Assembly (NCBI GenBank): GCA_003956705.1
Contig: QZCP01000016.1
Location: 18,992 to 82,991, forward strand
Reading direction: 5' to 3'
Origin: Brevipalpus yothersi
Taxonomy: Eukaryota; Arthropoda; Arachnida; Trombidiformes; Tenuipalpidae
Length of the DNA: 64,000 nucleotides
Made by a program: the position numbers and the translations under genes. The notes under the pieces are model-generated. The model did no database searches. It was not told the DNA's origin and saw only the letters and a program-made list of their open reading frames with translations. Below, in pieces: positions 48,169-58,347 of the stretch (positions within the stretch are counted from its first letter, which is position 1; every line of letters begins with the position of its first letter).

Positions 48169-51100
48169 TCATACGTTTGAACTTTTATTTTTACTGAATT
48201 CTTTTCGAATGCCAGGGTCATTTTTACCATCAGATTCGTCTAGAAAGCCTCGAGGGTCGATGAGACTATAAAAATATAAATCGATAGAAGAAAAAGAACG
48301 ATCATCAGAACGATGGCTTTCATTCGGTTGATTGTTTGAGAAAAAAGCGAGTTTTGACAGCATCATAACTCAAACGAATAGATCATTTGATACATGAGCT
48401 TGCATGAAAACTTGACAAAATTGAACAAGGAGAATGAAAAGTGTAGGGGAGATGAGTTCTTCAAGATTATATGAATGTTCTCTGTGATTGTAGGATCGAA
48501 TGTCGAATCAAATCAAAAAGAAATACATACAGAGAACTTGAAATGGGCAAAGAAGTACAGATACCAACACAGAAAGCTCATCGTCGCTAATTGCTACAAA
48601 ATGCATGCTGATAGCTTCGCTGAATGCTTCAATAGCTATTCTTAGTGATAAAAAGCATGCTGAGGGATGTCTCAAAAGGAATGTGAAGAGCGTAGAAAAG
48701 AGAGAGAGAGAGAGAGAGAGAGACCTAATAGATAAAATACCGGTACTCTTTACGTCACATAAGATTGCTCAAGCGGAGCTATAAGCGTGGCTAAGGGTTA
48801 AACAAGTAGGGAATAGAGTTTGCTTAAGCGATAATTTGAAACACAAGCTTCATGCTGTCATGATTTTGCATTTTCAAATCTTTTTCTCTCTCACCTGGGT
48901 GTAACCGGCCCACAAATTACATCGCAACAGTTCGGGATGATCCCTCCTTTTGTGTATGGATTCTTGATACCAGATCCTTTCTTATATGAGAATGACCCTT
49001 TGATATCCTCATTAGTAGTTCGATTAGAGCTGGTTAAATAAGTGTGGAAACCAGCAAGCCCTAATATGGACCAAACGCTGAAAAAACATATAATTCCCTC
49101 AACCACGCTAGCGGGAGACTTTTTGACAGCTTCCAAAAAGTTGTCATTTTTGGAGACTGTTAAAGAGGGAGAGAGAGAGAAGAAGAGATATGAGATATAA
49201 GAGCTGGAAAAAAGCATGTGAAAAGTGTAACAAGTAGTCTAAAATTGTCATGAAAAAGTTTGAGTGATGAGTGATATGACTTTTGAGTGCACATCGATTC
49301 ATGGAAAGTTTCAAAAGTGAGAGATGGAGGAAAAAATCAGGGTCAATAGATCGAAAGAAATGAAAGTGATATCGACTCGATTATGACTTATGAAACTTTC
49401 ACACGATTGAACAGTTAAAGTTTATCATTATCATTTCTCATAAAAGAAAAGAAAGGCAAGGTTTTGAGCATCAAAATCGGAGAAATGAGAGAGATTATCT
49501 TGTTCTCGAGGCAAGTTTGGAAAAAAGGGTTCGAAGGCGATTGAGAAAAGATTTAAAAGAATCACTTACGCATTATCAAGTGAACTATGACACAAGCAAA
49601 AACAAAAACAATCAGACAGGCCAGAGAAACGATGAACATGTAAAAATATCGATAGTTCCTCTTCCCGACACAATTACCAACCCAAGGACAATGATGATCG
49701 AATCGCTCTGCATCGAGTTTGAGGGAGAGAGAGAGAGAGAGAAATAGACATATTGATTAGTTTGGGTGAGTCAGATGGAAAAATTATCATCACTTTCCAA
49801 ATATTTGGATCGTAATCAAGTAATTGAGATGCGAAAATTTTGCTTACCAACACAATTATCACAGAGACTACAGTGAGATGCTCTTGGAGGACGAAAAATT
49901 TTGCAAGTGAAGCAATACTTTAGCTTTACAATCTGATTATTTATGGTAACTTCCTTTGTCCGAGGCGGAGGTCGATTAGGAATTTCTGGAAAACAAGTGA
50001 AAGGGGACGAAAAAATGTTAACGATGAGTAGGTAAAGTTAAAGACACACAAAAGCGTAACGAGTTGTGTGTGTGCAATTTATGTTATAACAAGTAACTCA
50101 AAATGTGACCTTTCACTTCTTTAACATTGTATATCTCTTTTGATTTCTATATATCCAAGCTTGTGTGTATGGGATTATTACTAACCTATTTGTTTCTCTA
50201 CATAAGCGGCTTCTTCAGGAGTTGCTCTTGGAATGACTCCGGGATCAGTGAAGCTTGTGCGGAGTAAAGTGGACAATACAAAAACAAACAACAGCACTCC
50301 AGCTACAGGAATGATTGGACTAACTTCTCTTGCGAGGAAAGGGCAGCTGAGAAAAAGAGAGCAAATTTTTCAAAATTAGTTCAAGTCAAGATGTACACCA
50401 CAATCATGTTGATTGTAGATAATCTCTACAAGCAAGCACCAATCAAAAGGAAGAGCAAAAAGGAGAAAAGAAGATTATACTTACTCAAATACAAAGAATA
50501 GAGTGCAGGTAAAAATGAGTAGAAAAAGAGTCAAACAAAATACACTAATCTCCTTTGCCATCATGATCTTTCCATTGCAAAAGAATCTATTACGACCAGG
50601 AAATATTTGCCATCGACGCTTACGCCGATAGTCTACCCTATTGTTGTCATAATTGTTTGAAAATTTGTGACCATCTCGATGATCGGCTATCGGGCGAATA
50701 CCTCCTCCACTTCCTATTGCACCACCTAATCCTCCTGAATGAACAGTGGATGAAGATGCAACTGGATGAAATGAGGATGATAATGCTGAATATGATGATG
50801 TTGGTGCAGCTTCACCGCGAGAGGCTTGATAGTGATGCATTCCGGTGGATGATGATGAATGAGGCTGATACCTATTGGCTCCATATGAATACGAGTAGTT
50901 GGGTCCTGGAGGCTGATTTTGTAATTGAAAATGAAATTCTCCCGGATGTAGGTAAGTATGCAGCTGATGAGAATGATGACCATAAGAGTGATGACCGGTG
51001 GACGATGATGATATTTTAGATCCTCCAGATAAATTACCACCGGACATACTTCCAATTGTTGGCAAATTGTGATCCATAGATGTGTGTGGGCTATAGTATT

Positions 51101-51308
51101 GTGATGTTGAGGATCCTGGTATGGTGGATGAGGGATAGGATGTGGGAGGACAATAGGTGGGAGAAGGATAAAAGTAGCCACCATGGGCATATGATCCAGA
51201 AAGTGGAGTACCCAACAGGTGACTTCGATATTGGGCTGGAGCTGGACGATTGTGACGGCTTCGATGATCTATCACAGTATTACGACTATTACTTCCCGAG
51301 AAGTTCAT
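48169..51308 (-). CDS. palmitoyltransferase of the ZDHHC9/14/18 (approximated) group
   Basis: Protein S-acyltransferase of Golgi or plasma membrane. Six exons (51308-50485, 50346-50186, 49985-49848, 49707-49570, 49156-48895, 48265-48169) join to 539 residues. The first 225 residues are rich in Ser, His, Tyr, Gly and Pro and likely disordered. Then come RKRRWQIFPGRNRFFCNGKI (group signature), TM1, DCPFLAREVSPIIPVAG with TM2, the cysteine-rich domain KYCFTCKIFRPPRASHCSLC and the catalytic RFDHHCPWVGNCVG, TM3, and TM4 (GIICFFSVWSILGLAGFHTY). After TM4, SSNRTTNEDIKGSF and NCCDVICGPVTP match ZDHHC9/14/18. The protein ends soon after SLIDPRGFLDE, so the C-tail is short. In flies the counterpart is approximated, which acts on Fat signalling. 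Start choice is the first ATG; more N-terminal sequence is possible. Confidence 0.94.
48699..48722. repeat. (GA)n microsatellite in ZDHHC intron
   Basis: Short GA run in the last intron of the ZDHHC gene. Confidence 0.85.
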
Positions 51309-51986
51309 GGCGTCAAAACCATCGAAATGAGTATTGTGTTTGCTTCATATGATACACTTGTGAATAATCCGGTCTGATGTAACCATTAACCAACATCATG
51401 CTTGTCAATCTCGTTCGGTAGTGGAGACAGATGGAGTAAACATAAGAAGGTACAAGATAAATATATATTTATATATACACACCACTTTAAATTTCAATCA
51501 ACACATGAGACAAAAATAAGGTGAAAACAAGGCAATATATGGCCAATGCATAAGTATGTAAGTGAATGGATAGCCAAAGAGAGAGAGAGGAAATGAACAA
51601 ATCAAAACACAAGTATCTAATTCCTGATAGTTACATGTAGAAAGAGGGAAAACAATCTCAAAGATTAAATAATGATGAAAGAGAAAAAATTATTCAATTC
51701 GGATCATCATCCATCAAATCATGATCCCTCTCAATGAAGCCGAATTATTGCCTCAATTCATTCTGATTCTGATTCGCAAAAAAGCTCTTCTCACAAGTTC
51801 TAATGTATGTCAACAATAGATGGCGAACTTCACTTGGAAGCACTTTTCATGCGCCTTAAAGTGCAACTTTGACAATCATTTTTCAAACACTTTAGAACTT
51901 TTGAATCGAAAGTCTCGAAAAAAAAAATAGGTTGAAAATCTTATTTCTCTTGATCTAGTTTTCTCATTGTCTGGTTTATTGATATA
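51309..51986. promoter_or_regulatory. divergent region between ZDHHC (-) and the C2H2 ORF (+)
   Basis: 678 bp between divergent start codons. A YY1/Pho-like ATAGATGGCG occurs near 51817. No further gene is seen. Confidence 0.3.
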
Positions 51987-52551
51987 ATGTCTCAATCATC
52001 AAGTGATATAGTGAAAAAACCTGAACCAAAGAGCGTCGGTGACATTCTACGAGAGTATGGTAAACTGATCATCGATCTGGCTGAGGAAAACCCATCTGAC
52101 GAGGAACTTCGCGAAGAGATAACTAATTATTTTTGTCCCTTTGGTGAGAACCGGGTCATCATCATCAAATTCGAAGATTGTATTTATTCAATTTTTGCTG
52201 ATCATGCTCTGAAATATATATTGAGAGGTGGCTTTGATTACATATTAGAATGTAGATTTTGTAAAGCTCCGATAGCCAAATTTGACGACATCAAAACCCA
52301 CATACAGTGAAAACCCCCAAAATAGAAAAGCTTTGGGCACTTTTTTGATGATGCCCCCTCGCGTAATTTGGACAGAGGCTTCTAATTAATCTGTGCTTTT
52401 GACCCCCTTATCCTCGCTAGATGTCTCGTTTTTTGAGCCATTTTTCTATTTTGAGGGGTTTTTCAATATCGGAGTTTTTACTGTATTCTGTGGCCATTGT
52501 ATCGCAAGTGGATTCGATATTTTTGGTATCTATAAGAAATCTGCCTTGTAA
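51987..52551 (+). pseudogene. small single C2H2-finger protein gene interrupted by a MITE
   Basis: The frame opens at MSQSSSDIVKKPEPKSVGD and runs 107 codons to a TGA at 52308-52310. It ends inside a zinc finger: C-x2-C-x12-H is present (CRFCKAPIAKFDDIKTH) but the second histidine is missing. The stop lies in the first bases of a 179-bp TA-flanked element (next entry). Past the element the same frame goes on with FCGHCIASGF and closes at TAA 52549-52551; the finger then has C-x2-C-x12-H-x4-H spacing. The uninterrupted protein would have about 128 residues, mostly acidic or hydrophobic, with no family I recognise. Whether the allele still gives a shortened product, splices the element out, or is dead cannot be told here. 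Confidence 0.6.
52305..52483. mobile_element. 179-bp MITE, Tc1/mariner-pogo type, TA target duplication
   Basis: Left end CAGTGAAAACCCCC followed by AAAATAGAAAA; right end, read on the other strand, CAGTAAAAACTCCG, then after a spacer ACCCCTC and AAAATAGAAAA. The arms are imperfect inverted repeats. Both ends are flanked by TA (52303-52304 and 52484-52485), the target duplication of Tc1/mariner-IS630 elements, and the CAGT ends are typical. No transposase frame inside, so it is non-autonomous. Confidence 0.8.
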
Positions 52552-53094
52552 TTGCTGAATATTAGAACAATTCCGATAATCCAGTTGAAAAGCTGGCCAA
52601 AACAGAAATAAAGTCCACCATTTTGCTTTTTACCTAGATTTTTTACCTAATACTGTCTTTAAGCACTACCAATAGATTGACATAAACATCGGAGATAAAG
52701 TGGCTTCGGGAGTGTTCTTATCGCGAATGTTTGCGTCAATCCTAAAGAAGACCATAGATAAAAATTTTCCTTCCGCTCAAGAGTGATAAGATGGTAGGAA
52801 TAAAGTCGAATTCAGAACTATGAAATTCCCCGCTTAGCGCTGCTTATGGTTATCGTAAGAATTGTTGATCTTCACCATTGAGAGCTATCTCTTCTCAGTA
52901 CTCTTTGTGACAGATCCATAGTTCTATGAAAATGTAGCTCCTTTTTAACAGGACTCGATATCGGATAACTTTGTTTGATTTTTGCAGAGTTGAATGATGC
53001 AAGAAAAGAGATGCTATCTATCCGAAATCTTTCACTGATAATTGGAGTTTTTCAGGTAAAAAATATAGATAAAAAATATTCATGAGTCGCAATA
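52552..53094. other. intergenic region, convergent 3' ends
   Basis: Between the broken C2H2 gene and the POLR3H 3' end. Nothing coding seen. Confidence 0.4.
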
Positions 53095-54061
53095 TTATTT
53101 CCACCAAGAAACTAAACCAAGCCCAGATTCCTCGATAGATCCCTATTGAAAGGTTGCAAAGAATCATAAGTTAGAATAAGGTGAAATCAAATGTCAATTT
53201 GTAGTCGAGTTTCCACTCACTTTTATCAAATAAGGTGTACGCCTCGGATTATCAACTGGTAATCCTTCAGAAGTTGATTGGGCATGGGTGTCAAGAGAGG
53301 TTGAAGTGGGTCCTCCTGGAGAAGTATCAGTGAATACTTCCTCTTTCACTTTAAATCGAACAGTCTCTCCAACATCCATGAAAAGATTGCTCTTTTCACC
53401 ATCTGATTGATATTCCCATATCCATACTTGCTCTCTTTCATCACTACACAGGATTGATAACAGTTATGAATTTCAATGCTAACAAAAAATTTTCTCATGA
53501 CTCACAATCTACATGGCTCAGGGAACCAATGACTAGGAACCAAAATATCGTCGAAAAATCCTAGTGAAATATGAAGACCTTCTAAGCTGCACGATCGAAG
53601 TTTGCCAGTTAAAACTTCACCGATGAAGGGTCGAAAAATAAGGAAGCGAAAATGCACTAAAAAATAGAGAGATTAATCATTAGCTGCTCGTGTTGGATCT
53701 TGAGACAATTAAATCCAATTAATTCTGCACAAGAATGGTTTCGAATTATAGTGATTATTCTGATTAGCTGACGATCATGGAAAAGATCTCATTGATGATC
53801 GTTAATCGAACATGTGTATTTGAAGATGGATTCAAAGAAACATCAGTTCTCACCTTTGGTATGAGTTTCAGAATCACCATGATATATAAAAGACTCTTGA
53901 ATATTTAGGATGTCAAACAAACATATTCCGAGACCAACATCAATTATAACACGATTTGCTATCTTGCGATTCAATTGTTCGGCGATGGCTTGGTCAATTG
54001 GAATGTTAAACATATTCGAAGGAATTTGTACAGTGTCATTCAGTTCAACCAGAGTGAACAT
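53095..54061 (-). CDS. POLR3H: DNA-directed RNA polymerase III subunit RPC8
   Basis: Stalk subunit of RNA polymerase III (RPB7/Rpc25 type), which works with CRCP/RPC9 in initiation. Four exons (54061-53854, 53656-53506, 53443-53221, 53142-53095) encode 209 residues (human 204). N-terminal SHS2-like domain MFTLVELNDTVQIPSNMF and NVGLGICLFD-like stretch (here DVGLGICLFDIL), then the S1/OB domain: FIGEVLTGKLRSCSLEGLHI, SLGFFDDILVP, QVWIWEYQSDGE, FKVKEEVFTDTSPGGPTS. The short last exon, easily missed, supplies GSIEESGLGLVSWWK, matching the WW-ending C-terminus of the family. It is head-to-head with THOC7. Confidence 0.96.
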
Positions 54062-54487
54062 AGTTTATCGATCTGATAACTTTGCTCCAACTAGAGCAAT
54101 CCTAAACTTTGGAACTCTGGAACAATCAATTTGGAAAATGATTCTATTGTCACTATCAAGAGAACTGGATCAAACACAGTTTCGTTCCAAGATTCGACCG
54201 GTCAATCAAAAGTACACTTTCACTAGTTTAAAGCCAATTTTTCACCATAACACTTATATAAACAAGATAAACAATTTCAAGATGATATGGTAATGATGAT
54301 TGATTCAAATTATCCATGAAATCTCAAATGAATCAACCATAATTAATCTTTTCACAGTCCATGAACAAGTGGTGAAGAAAGTCACAAGTTCAAAAACATG
54401 AAGCAATGCGCAAAACATGTGGCCAATGTTTATGTTTGTGTTTTGATTTTCACTTTTTAAATTTTGTTCCACTGAAACTTGTGTATC
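54062..54487. promoter_or_regulatory. bidirectional promoter region, POLR3H (-) / THOC7 (+)
   Basis: Only 426 bp separate the two divergent start codons. AT-rich, no obvious TATA box. A shared promoter is likely by spacing. Confidence 0.45.
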
Positions 54488-55342
54488 ATGAATCGTTCCA
54501 ATTTAACTGAAGGTATGATCCAAAATTTGTCTCTTTTTTTCGTCTTAATCGATTCTATGTGGTCAGAATGAATTTCATTGAACGTTAATTGAATGATGTT
54601 CTTCCTTTGATCAAGATGATATTATCAAGCGTAAATTATTGTTCGATGGGGATGGTCTTGGTGATGATCGCCGAATCAACCTTGCTCTCAAGCAATTCTT
54701 TCGATGGTGTGCAAACACTGAGAATGAGGAGGAACAGTAAGTTTGATTGTTGTTGATCAATTTCATGTGAAACGAAGATGATCTAACCTGATAATCAACG
54801 GTTTCCATTGATTGATGACGATTTTCAATTTACTTATTGACTTTTTCTCCGTCCTTTTCCTTAGGACCAACAATTATGAGAAAATTTTATTGACTTTAAA
54901 CAGTTGTGAACACTCTATTGCCAAATCACAAATTGTTCAACAGACAAATCAAGAGGAAATGGCCAGTTATATGAGTTTGTACAAGAAAATTGAGGAAGAT
55001 ATAGTCGATTCTCAGAGACGGATCGCAGAACTCAGAAATGATCTGGTCAAAGCTATAGTGGGTCGTAAGAACAAGCAAGAATATGATCTACTAGCCAAAA
55101 TCATCAAAGAACATCCAGATCGTCGAGAGACTCTTGCCAAATTGAATCAACTTGAACAAGAAATCCATGGATTACAAGGACTGAAAGATGAGCTCATTAA
55201 GCGTTTAGAAGCTCGCTCAAGAGAATTCCATGTTTTCATGAATGCTGCTTACGAATTGCAGTATCTACAGTCTCAAGAGGAAGATGCCAATTTTGATAAT
55301 CGCATCGAACAAATAATAAGACCTAAGCCCGATGAAATCTGA
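54488..55342 (+). CDS. THOC7: THO complex subunit 7
   Basis: Coiled-coil subunit of the THO/TREX complex, which couples transcription to mRNA export. Exons 54488-54512, 54616-54736 and 54865-55342 encode 207 residues (human 204). Exon 2 carries DDIIKRKLLFDGDGLGDDRR (human DDEVIRKRLLIDGDGAGDDR) and QFFRWC. Exon 3 is almost all coiled coil: LLTLNSCEHSIAKSQ, YKKIEEDIVDSQRRIAELR, NKQEYDLLAKIIKEHPDRRE, SREFHVFMNAAYELQ. The stop codon lies at the left edge of the tandem duplication described below, so the duplicated unit begins with THOC7 3' sequence. Confidence 0.96.
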
Positions 55343-55737
55343 TTTTTCTTATCCAAACTTTTCGTAATGTGTTTATTTTTTTACTCATATCATTTGATGT
55401 ACAACTATTGTGATTACAAATTCGATTTCTCTAAAACTCTCTGGAAGTGATTGAAAAACTTACTTCTTCGAACATGATTAAAAGCATATCATCATTTGGA
55501 CATTTCGTCAATTGAAGTACATAAAGAGATCTCGAATTGGTGAACCAAGCATATAGCAAGGATAAGACTGTGAACCTTCCCTGACCGTGAATGTTAGCCT
55601 TGAGAATAAGATGAGCAATCCATGAGTCAGTGCCAACATGGAAGATATGCAATGGTATTTAAAAGTTAGAACTCGAAGTGAATCTGTCAGTCATCTATCA
55701 AAACTAGTTGAATTATTATTCGCTTTGAACAACAGCT

Positions 55738-56079
55738 ATGGACCGAACATCATCATCAGAGTCGTCAGACATTAGCTTGAAAGAATCGAGTAAAGTGAAA
55801 GGAGGTAAGAAACGAAATTCTTCTGGAAAAATTCTATCAAGTTCACATGTTATTTTTATTGAAGCTGCCTCTACTCAAGATTCAAAGGCAACTTATCGAG
55901 CGGAATTATTGGGCGAATGTTGGTCAGCTGGAGCGAAGATGGGTTCTCATGCTCTTAGAGTGGGTGATAATGGGTTAATCAGTGATCTCGAAGACTCGAA
56001 AAGTTCACATCAACGACTTCAGCGGTGCTTTTTAACAGCAGTGAATGCTTTGGCGAAAGAGGCTGACAAGAAGAAGTGA
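55738..56079 (+). CDS. small unknown protein, family copy A
   Basis: Paralogue of the 41.9-kb gene. The C-terminal half is closely related: YRAELLGECWSAGAKMGSHA, RVGDNGLISDLEDSKSSHQR, LQRCFLTAV. Two readings fit. Unspliced, the frame gives 113 residues. But a 60-nt segment (55805-55864) begins GTAAGA and ends with AG at exactly the position and phase of the intron in the 41.9-kb gene, so splicing would give 93 residues. Its length is divisible by three, which is why the frame stays open. No signal peptide or membrane segment. Function unknown. Confidence 0.65.
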   Translation: MDRTSSSESSDISLKESSKVKGGKKRNSSGKILSSSHVIFIEAASTQDSKATYRAELLGECWSAGAKMGSHALRVGDNGLISDLEDSKSSHQRLQRCFLTAVNALAKEADKKK

Positions 56080-56586
56080 TCTGAACCTCTGGTCAATTTT
56101 TCGGCTGTTGGACTGTAAACTTATTTCAGAATTTTCTCCACTAGAAGAATCTGATTTTTTATAACCAAACTTTTCGTGATGCGTTTATTTTTTTCTCATA
56201 TCATTTGATGTATAACTATTGTGATTACAAATTTGATTCCTCTAAAACTCTCTGAAAGTGATTGATCAAAAAATGATGAAAATGATGAAAAACTCACCTC
56301 TTCAAACATGATTAAAAGCATACCATCATCTGGACATTTTGTGAATTGAATTTTAAGAGAGGCTCCAAAAGAGATCTCATTTTAGTGAACCAAGCATATA
56401 GCAAGGATAAGACTGTGAAACCTCTCTGACCGTGAATCAATGTTAGCCTTGAGAATGAGATGAGCAATCTGTGAGTCAGTATCAACATGGAGGACATGCA
56501 TTGGTATTTAAAAGTTAGAATTTGAAGTGAATCTGTCAGTCATCTATCAAAACTAGTTGAATTATAATTCGCCTTGAACAACAGCT

Positions 56587-57235
56587 ATGGATCGGACACC
56601 ATCAGAACCATCAGACATTAGCTTGAAAGAATCAAATGAAGTGAAAGAAGGTAAGAAATATAATTCTGGAAAAATTCTATCAAGTTCACATGTTATTGTT
56701 ATTGAAGCTGCCTTTATACAAGATCCAAAGGCAACTTATCGAGCGGAATTATTGGCCGAATGTTGGTCAGCTGGAGCAAAGATGGGTTCTCATGCTCTTA
56801 GAGTGGGTGATAATGGATTAATTGAGGATCTCGAAGATTCGAAAAGAGAAGAGGCATGTGATAACTTTCAGAAACTAGAAAAGTGTATGGTAGATGGATA
56901 TACGCATAGTATGGTTTCCCAGCCACATTTTCGAAGCAAAGTCTTATGTGTAGAAGCGGTAGGTGAGAGGAGAGCAGTTAGAAGAAAAATCAAGAGGATA
57001 AGAAAGGGTATGGCAAGAAACCCAGATAAAGTGCATGAAGTAGAAGGTCTTTGTAAATTGATCTTCCTGAGAAATGAAGAAAAGATCCTGACGCGAAAGA
57101 TTTACTCGAAGGGTGAGTTTTCAAAAAGAGATGCAAGGCTATAAGAGAAAAGAGAAAAGATTTCACATCAACGACTTCAGCGATGCTTTCTATCAGCAGT
57201 AAATGCTTTGACAAAAGAGGCTGACAAGAGGAAGT
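56587..57235 (+). pseudogene. small unknown protein, family copy B, carrying a 313-bp insertion
   Basis: Starts MDRTPSEPSDISLKESNEV, parallel to copy A, and keeps the signature AELLAECWSAGAKMGSHALR through LIEDLEDSK. The match then breaks at 56847 and resumes at about 57160 with TTCACATCAACGACTTCAGC, running to the homologous stop TGA at 57235. The inserted DNA keeps the frame open for about 98 more codons, ending at TAA near 57142, so the frame as it stands encodes 185 residues with a new basic C-terminus (RAVRRKIKRIRKGM). Like copy A it has an intron-like in-frame segment (57 nt, 56651-56707). It may be a broken copy or a new chimeric gene. Confidence 0.5.
56847..57159. mobile_element. 313-bp insertion in copy B, flanked by GAAAAG
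   Basis: Absent from unit A. GAAAAG lies just before it (56841-56846) and at its right end (57154-57159), which fits a 6-bp target duplication. No terminal inverted repeat or poly-A tail that I can see. The inserted sequence is open in one frame and not recognised. It could equally be a fragment captured from another gene. Confidence 0.4.
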
Positions 57236-57570
57236 GATCTGAACTTTTGATCAATTTCTGGTGTTGGACTGTAAACAGATTGTTGGTGTTGGTTCAAAAT
57301 TATTTCCACTCGAAGATCTCATTTACCGTAAAGCTTTGACTTATAAGCCGTAATGCTCATGAATATTCCACAGAAAAGATTTTCCAATGATGAGGAGCAT
57401 GTTTTCATCTTAAAATAAAGTGATATCAATGTTTTCCATGGTACATTTTCTTTAATTCAGACCTGGACTAGATGAAAGGATAGGATATAAAAAAAACAAT
57501 CGAGATTAACAATTCACACTCGCACAATCACTCGCTCACGAAAAAAAAACAGGGAATGTTGCCATAATTA

Positions 57571-58347
57571 TTATTCACTTGTTGCAATAGTGAGAGGTTT
57601 AGATTTTGCGTTTTCAAATCGATCAGGAGTCTTGATGGCAGCCAGAAAAGTAACACCAGTCGCAACTATCATGGTAAACAAAAGCATCGCCATCAATCCC
57701 ATAAATGTTGGAATGGTCATCCAAGTTGAACAATCAAAGCTATCCACAAAAACGGTAGCATTAGAGTAGAATGGTTGCAATTGCATTCGATACAATGAAA
57801 AAATGTACAATTTAGTTTCCTTGCTTTTCTCCATCTTTTCCCTTGCCTCCAATCGTAATGATGAACAACTGAATGAGAAGCCAGCAGATGCTGTGATGGA
57901 TTTGGAATGAAGTGGTACTTCTTCACTCTCCGATAAGCTTAAGATTGCTTTATCAACAATCCAATAGCCACCAGTTGGTGAACTCTTTTTCAGTACAGTG
58001 TTCAGCTTAACAGAGTCGGTAAAATTTTTTAAATTTGTGAAGGTTAAATCCATGGATGCAACCATAGTTGTGTTCTCTAGCTGGAAACATTTTCCACTGA
58101 TATCACTGTTCTTTTCACTCAAGACTATCTCTTCAGTCACAATCTTGGGCGTTTTACTTTCCGGATTATCGATTGTCTCAATCTTTGCCCTTTGAGCCCA
58201 CAAAAATATACAATTTTCCACTTTATACAAGCATCCAGGATCTTTTGATGTTGCATTGCATTTAGGTGGAACACCTTCCACAAGTTCATTCAATAGACTG
58301 GCTAAATATGCTATCAAAATTAACCTCCACGGTCTTACGAGCAGCAT
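57571..58347 (-). CDS. short Ac45-like V-ATPase accessory protein (ATP6AP1 C-terminal domain)
   Basis: Intronless frame of 258 residues from the ATG at 58347. N-terminal signal peptide (LLVRPWRLILIAYLASLLNE). The luminal part has several cysteines and N-glycosylation sequons (NAT, NTT, NFT). The C-terminal membrane helix and tail match the V-type ATPase subunit S1 C-terminal domain: DCSTWMTIPTFMGLMAMLLF and FLAAIKTPDRFENAKSKPLT, where Ac45 has LSLKTMDRFDDHKGP. Full Ac45 has 380-470 residues; this lacks the large N-terminal luminal domain and resembles the short ATP6AP1L form. It probably assists V-ATPase assembly or sorting, by family. Confidence 0.75.
   Translation of the reverse strand: MLLVRPWRLILIAYLASLLNELVEGVPPKCNATSKDPGCLYKVENCIFLWAQRAKIETIDNPESKTPKIVTEEIVLSEKNSDISGKCFQLENTTMVASMDLTFTNLKNFTDSVKLNTVLKKSSPTGGYWIVDKAILSLSESEEVPLHSKSITASAGFSFSCSSLRLEAREKMEKSKETKLYIFSLYRMQLQPFYSNATVFVDSFDCSTWMTIPTFMGLMAMLLFTMIVATGVTFLAAIKTPDRFENAKSKPLTIATSE

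Larger units (their letters stand above)
55334..57290. repeat. tandem duplication of an ~810-bp unit containing a small-protein gene
   Basis: Unit A (about 55334-56147) and unit B (about 56148-57290) align along their length. Both start around AATCTGATTTTT, continue with AACTTTTCGT and TCATATCATTTGATGTA, pass a conserved non-coding block and the gene, and end at GAAGTGATCTGAAC and TTGGACTGTAAAC. Unit B is longer through a 313-bp insertion in its gene. Confidence 0.85.

Noticed and set aside
50657..51190. Met/Asp-rich and His/Pro-rich frames overlapping ZDHHC exon 1
   Set aside because: Shadows of the repetitive low-complexity N-terminus of the palmitoyltransferase in other frames.
55738..57235. 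Idea that copies A and B are retroposed, intronless copies of the 41.9-kb gene
   Set aside because: Both keep an intron-like GT...AG segment at the same position and phase as the parental intron, which a retrocopy would have lost; DNA-level duplication fits better.
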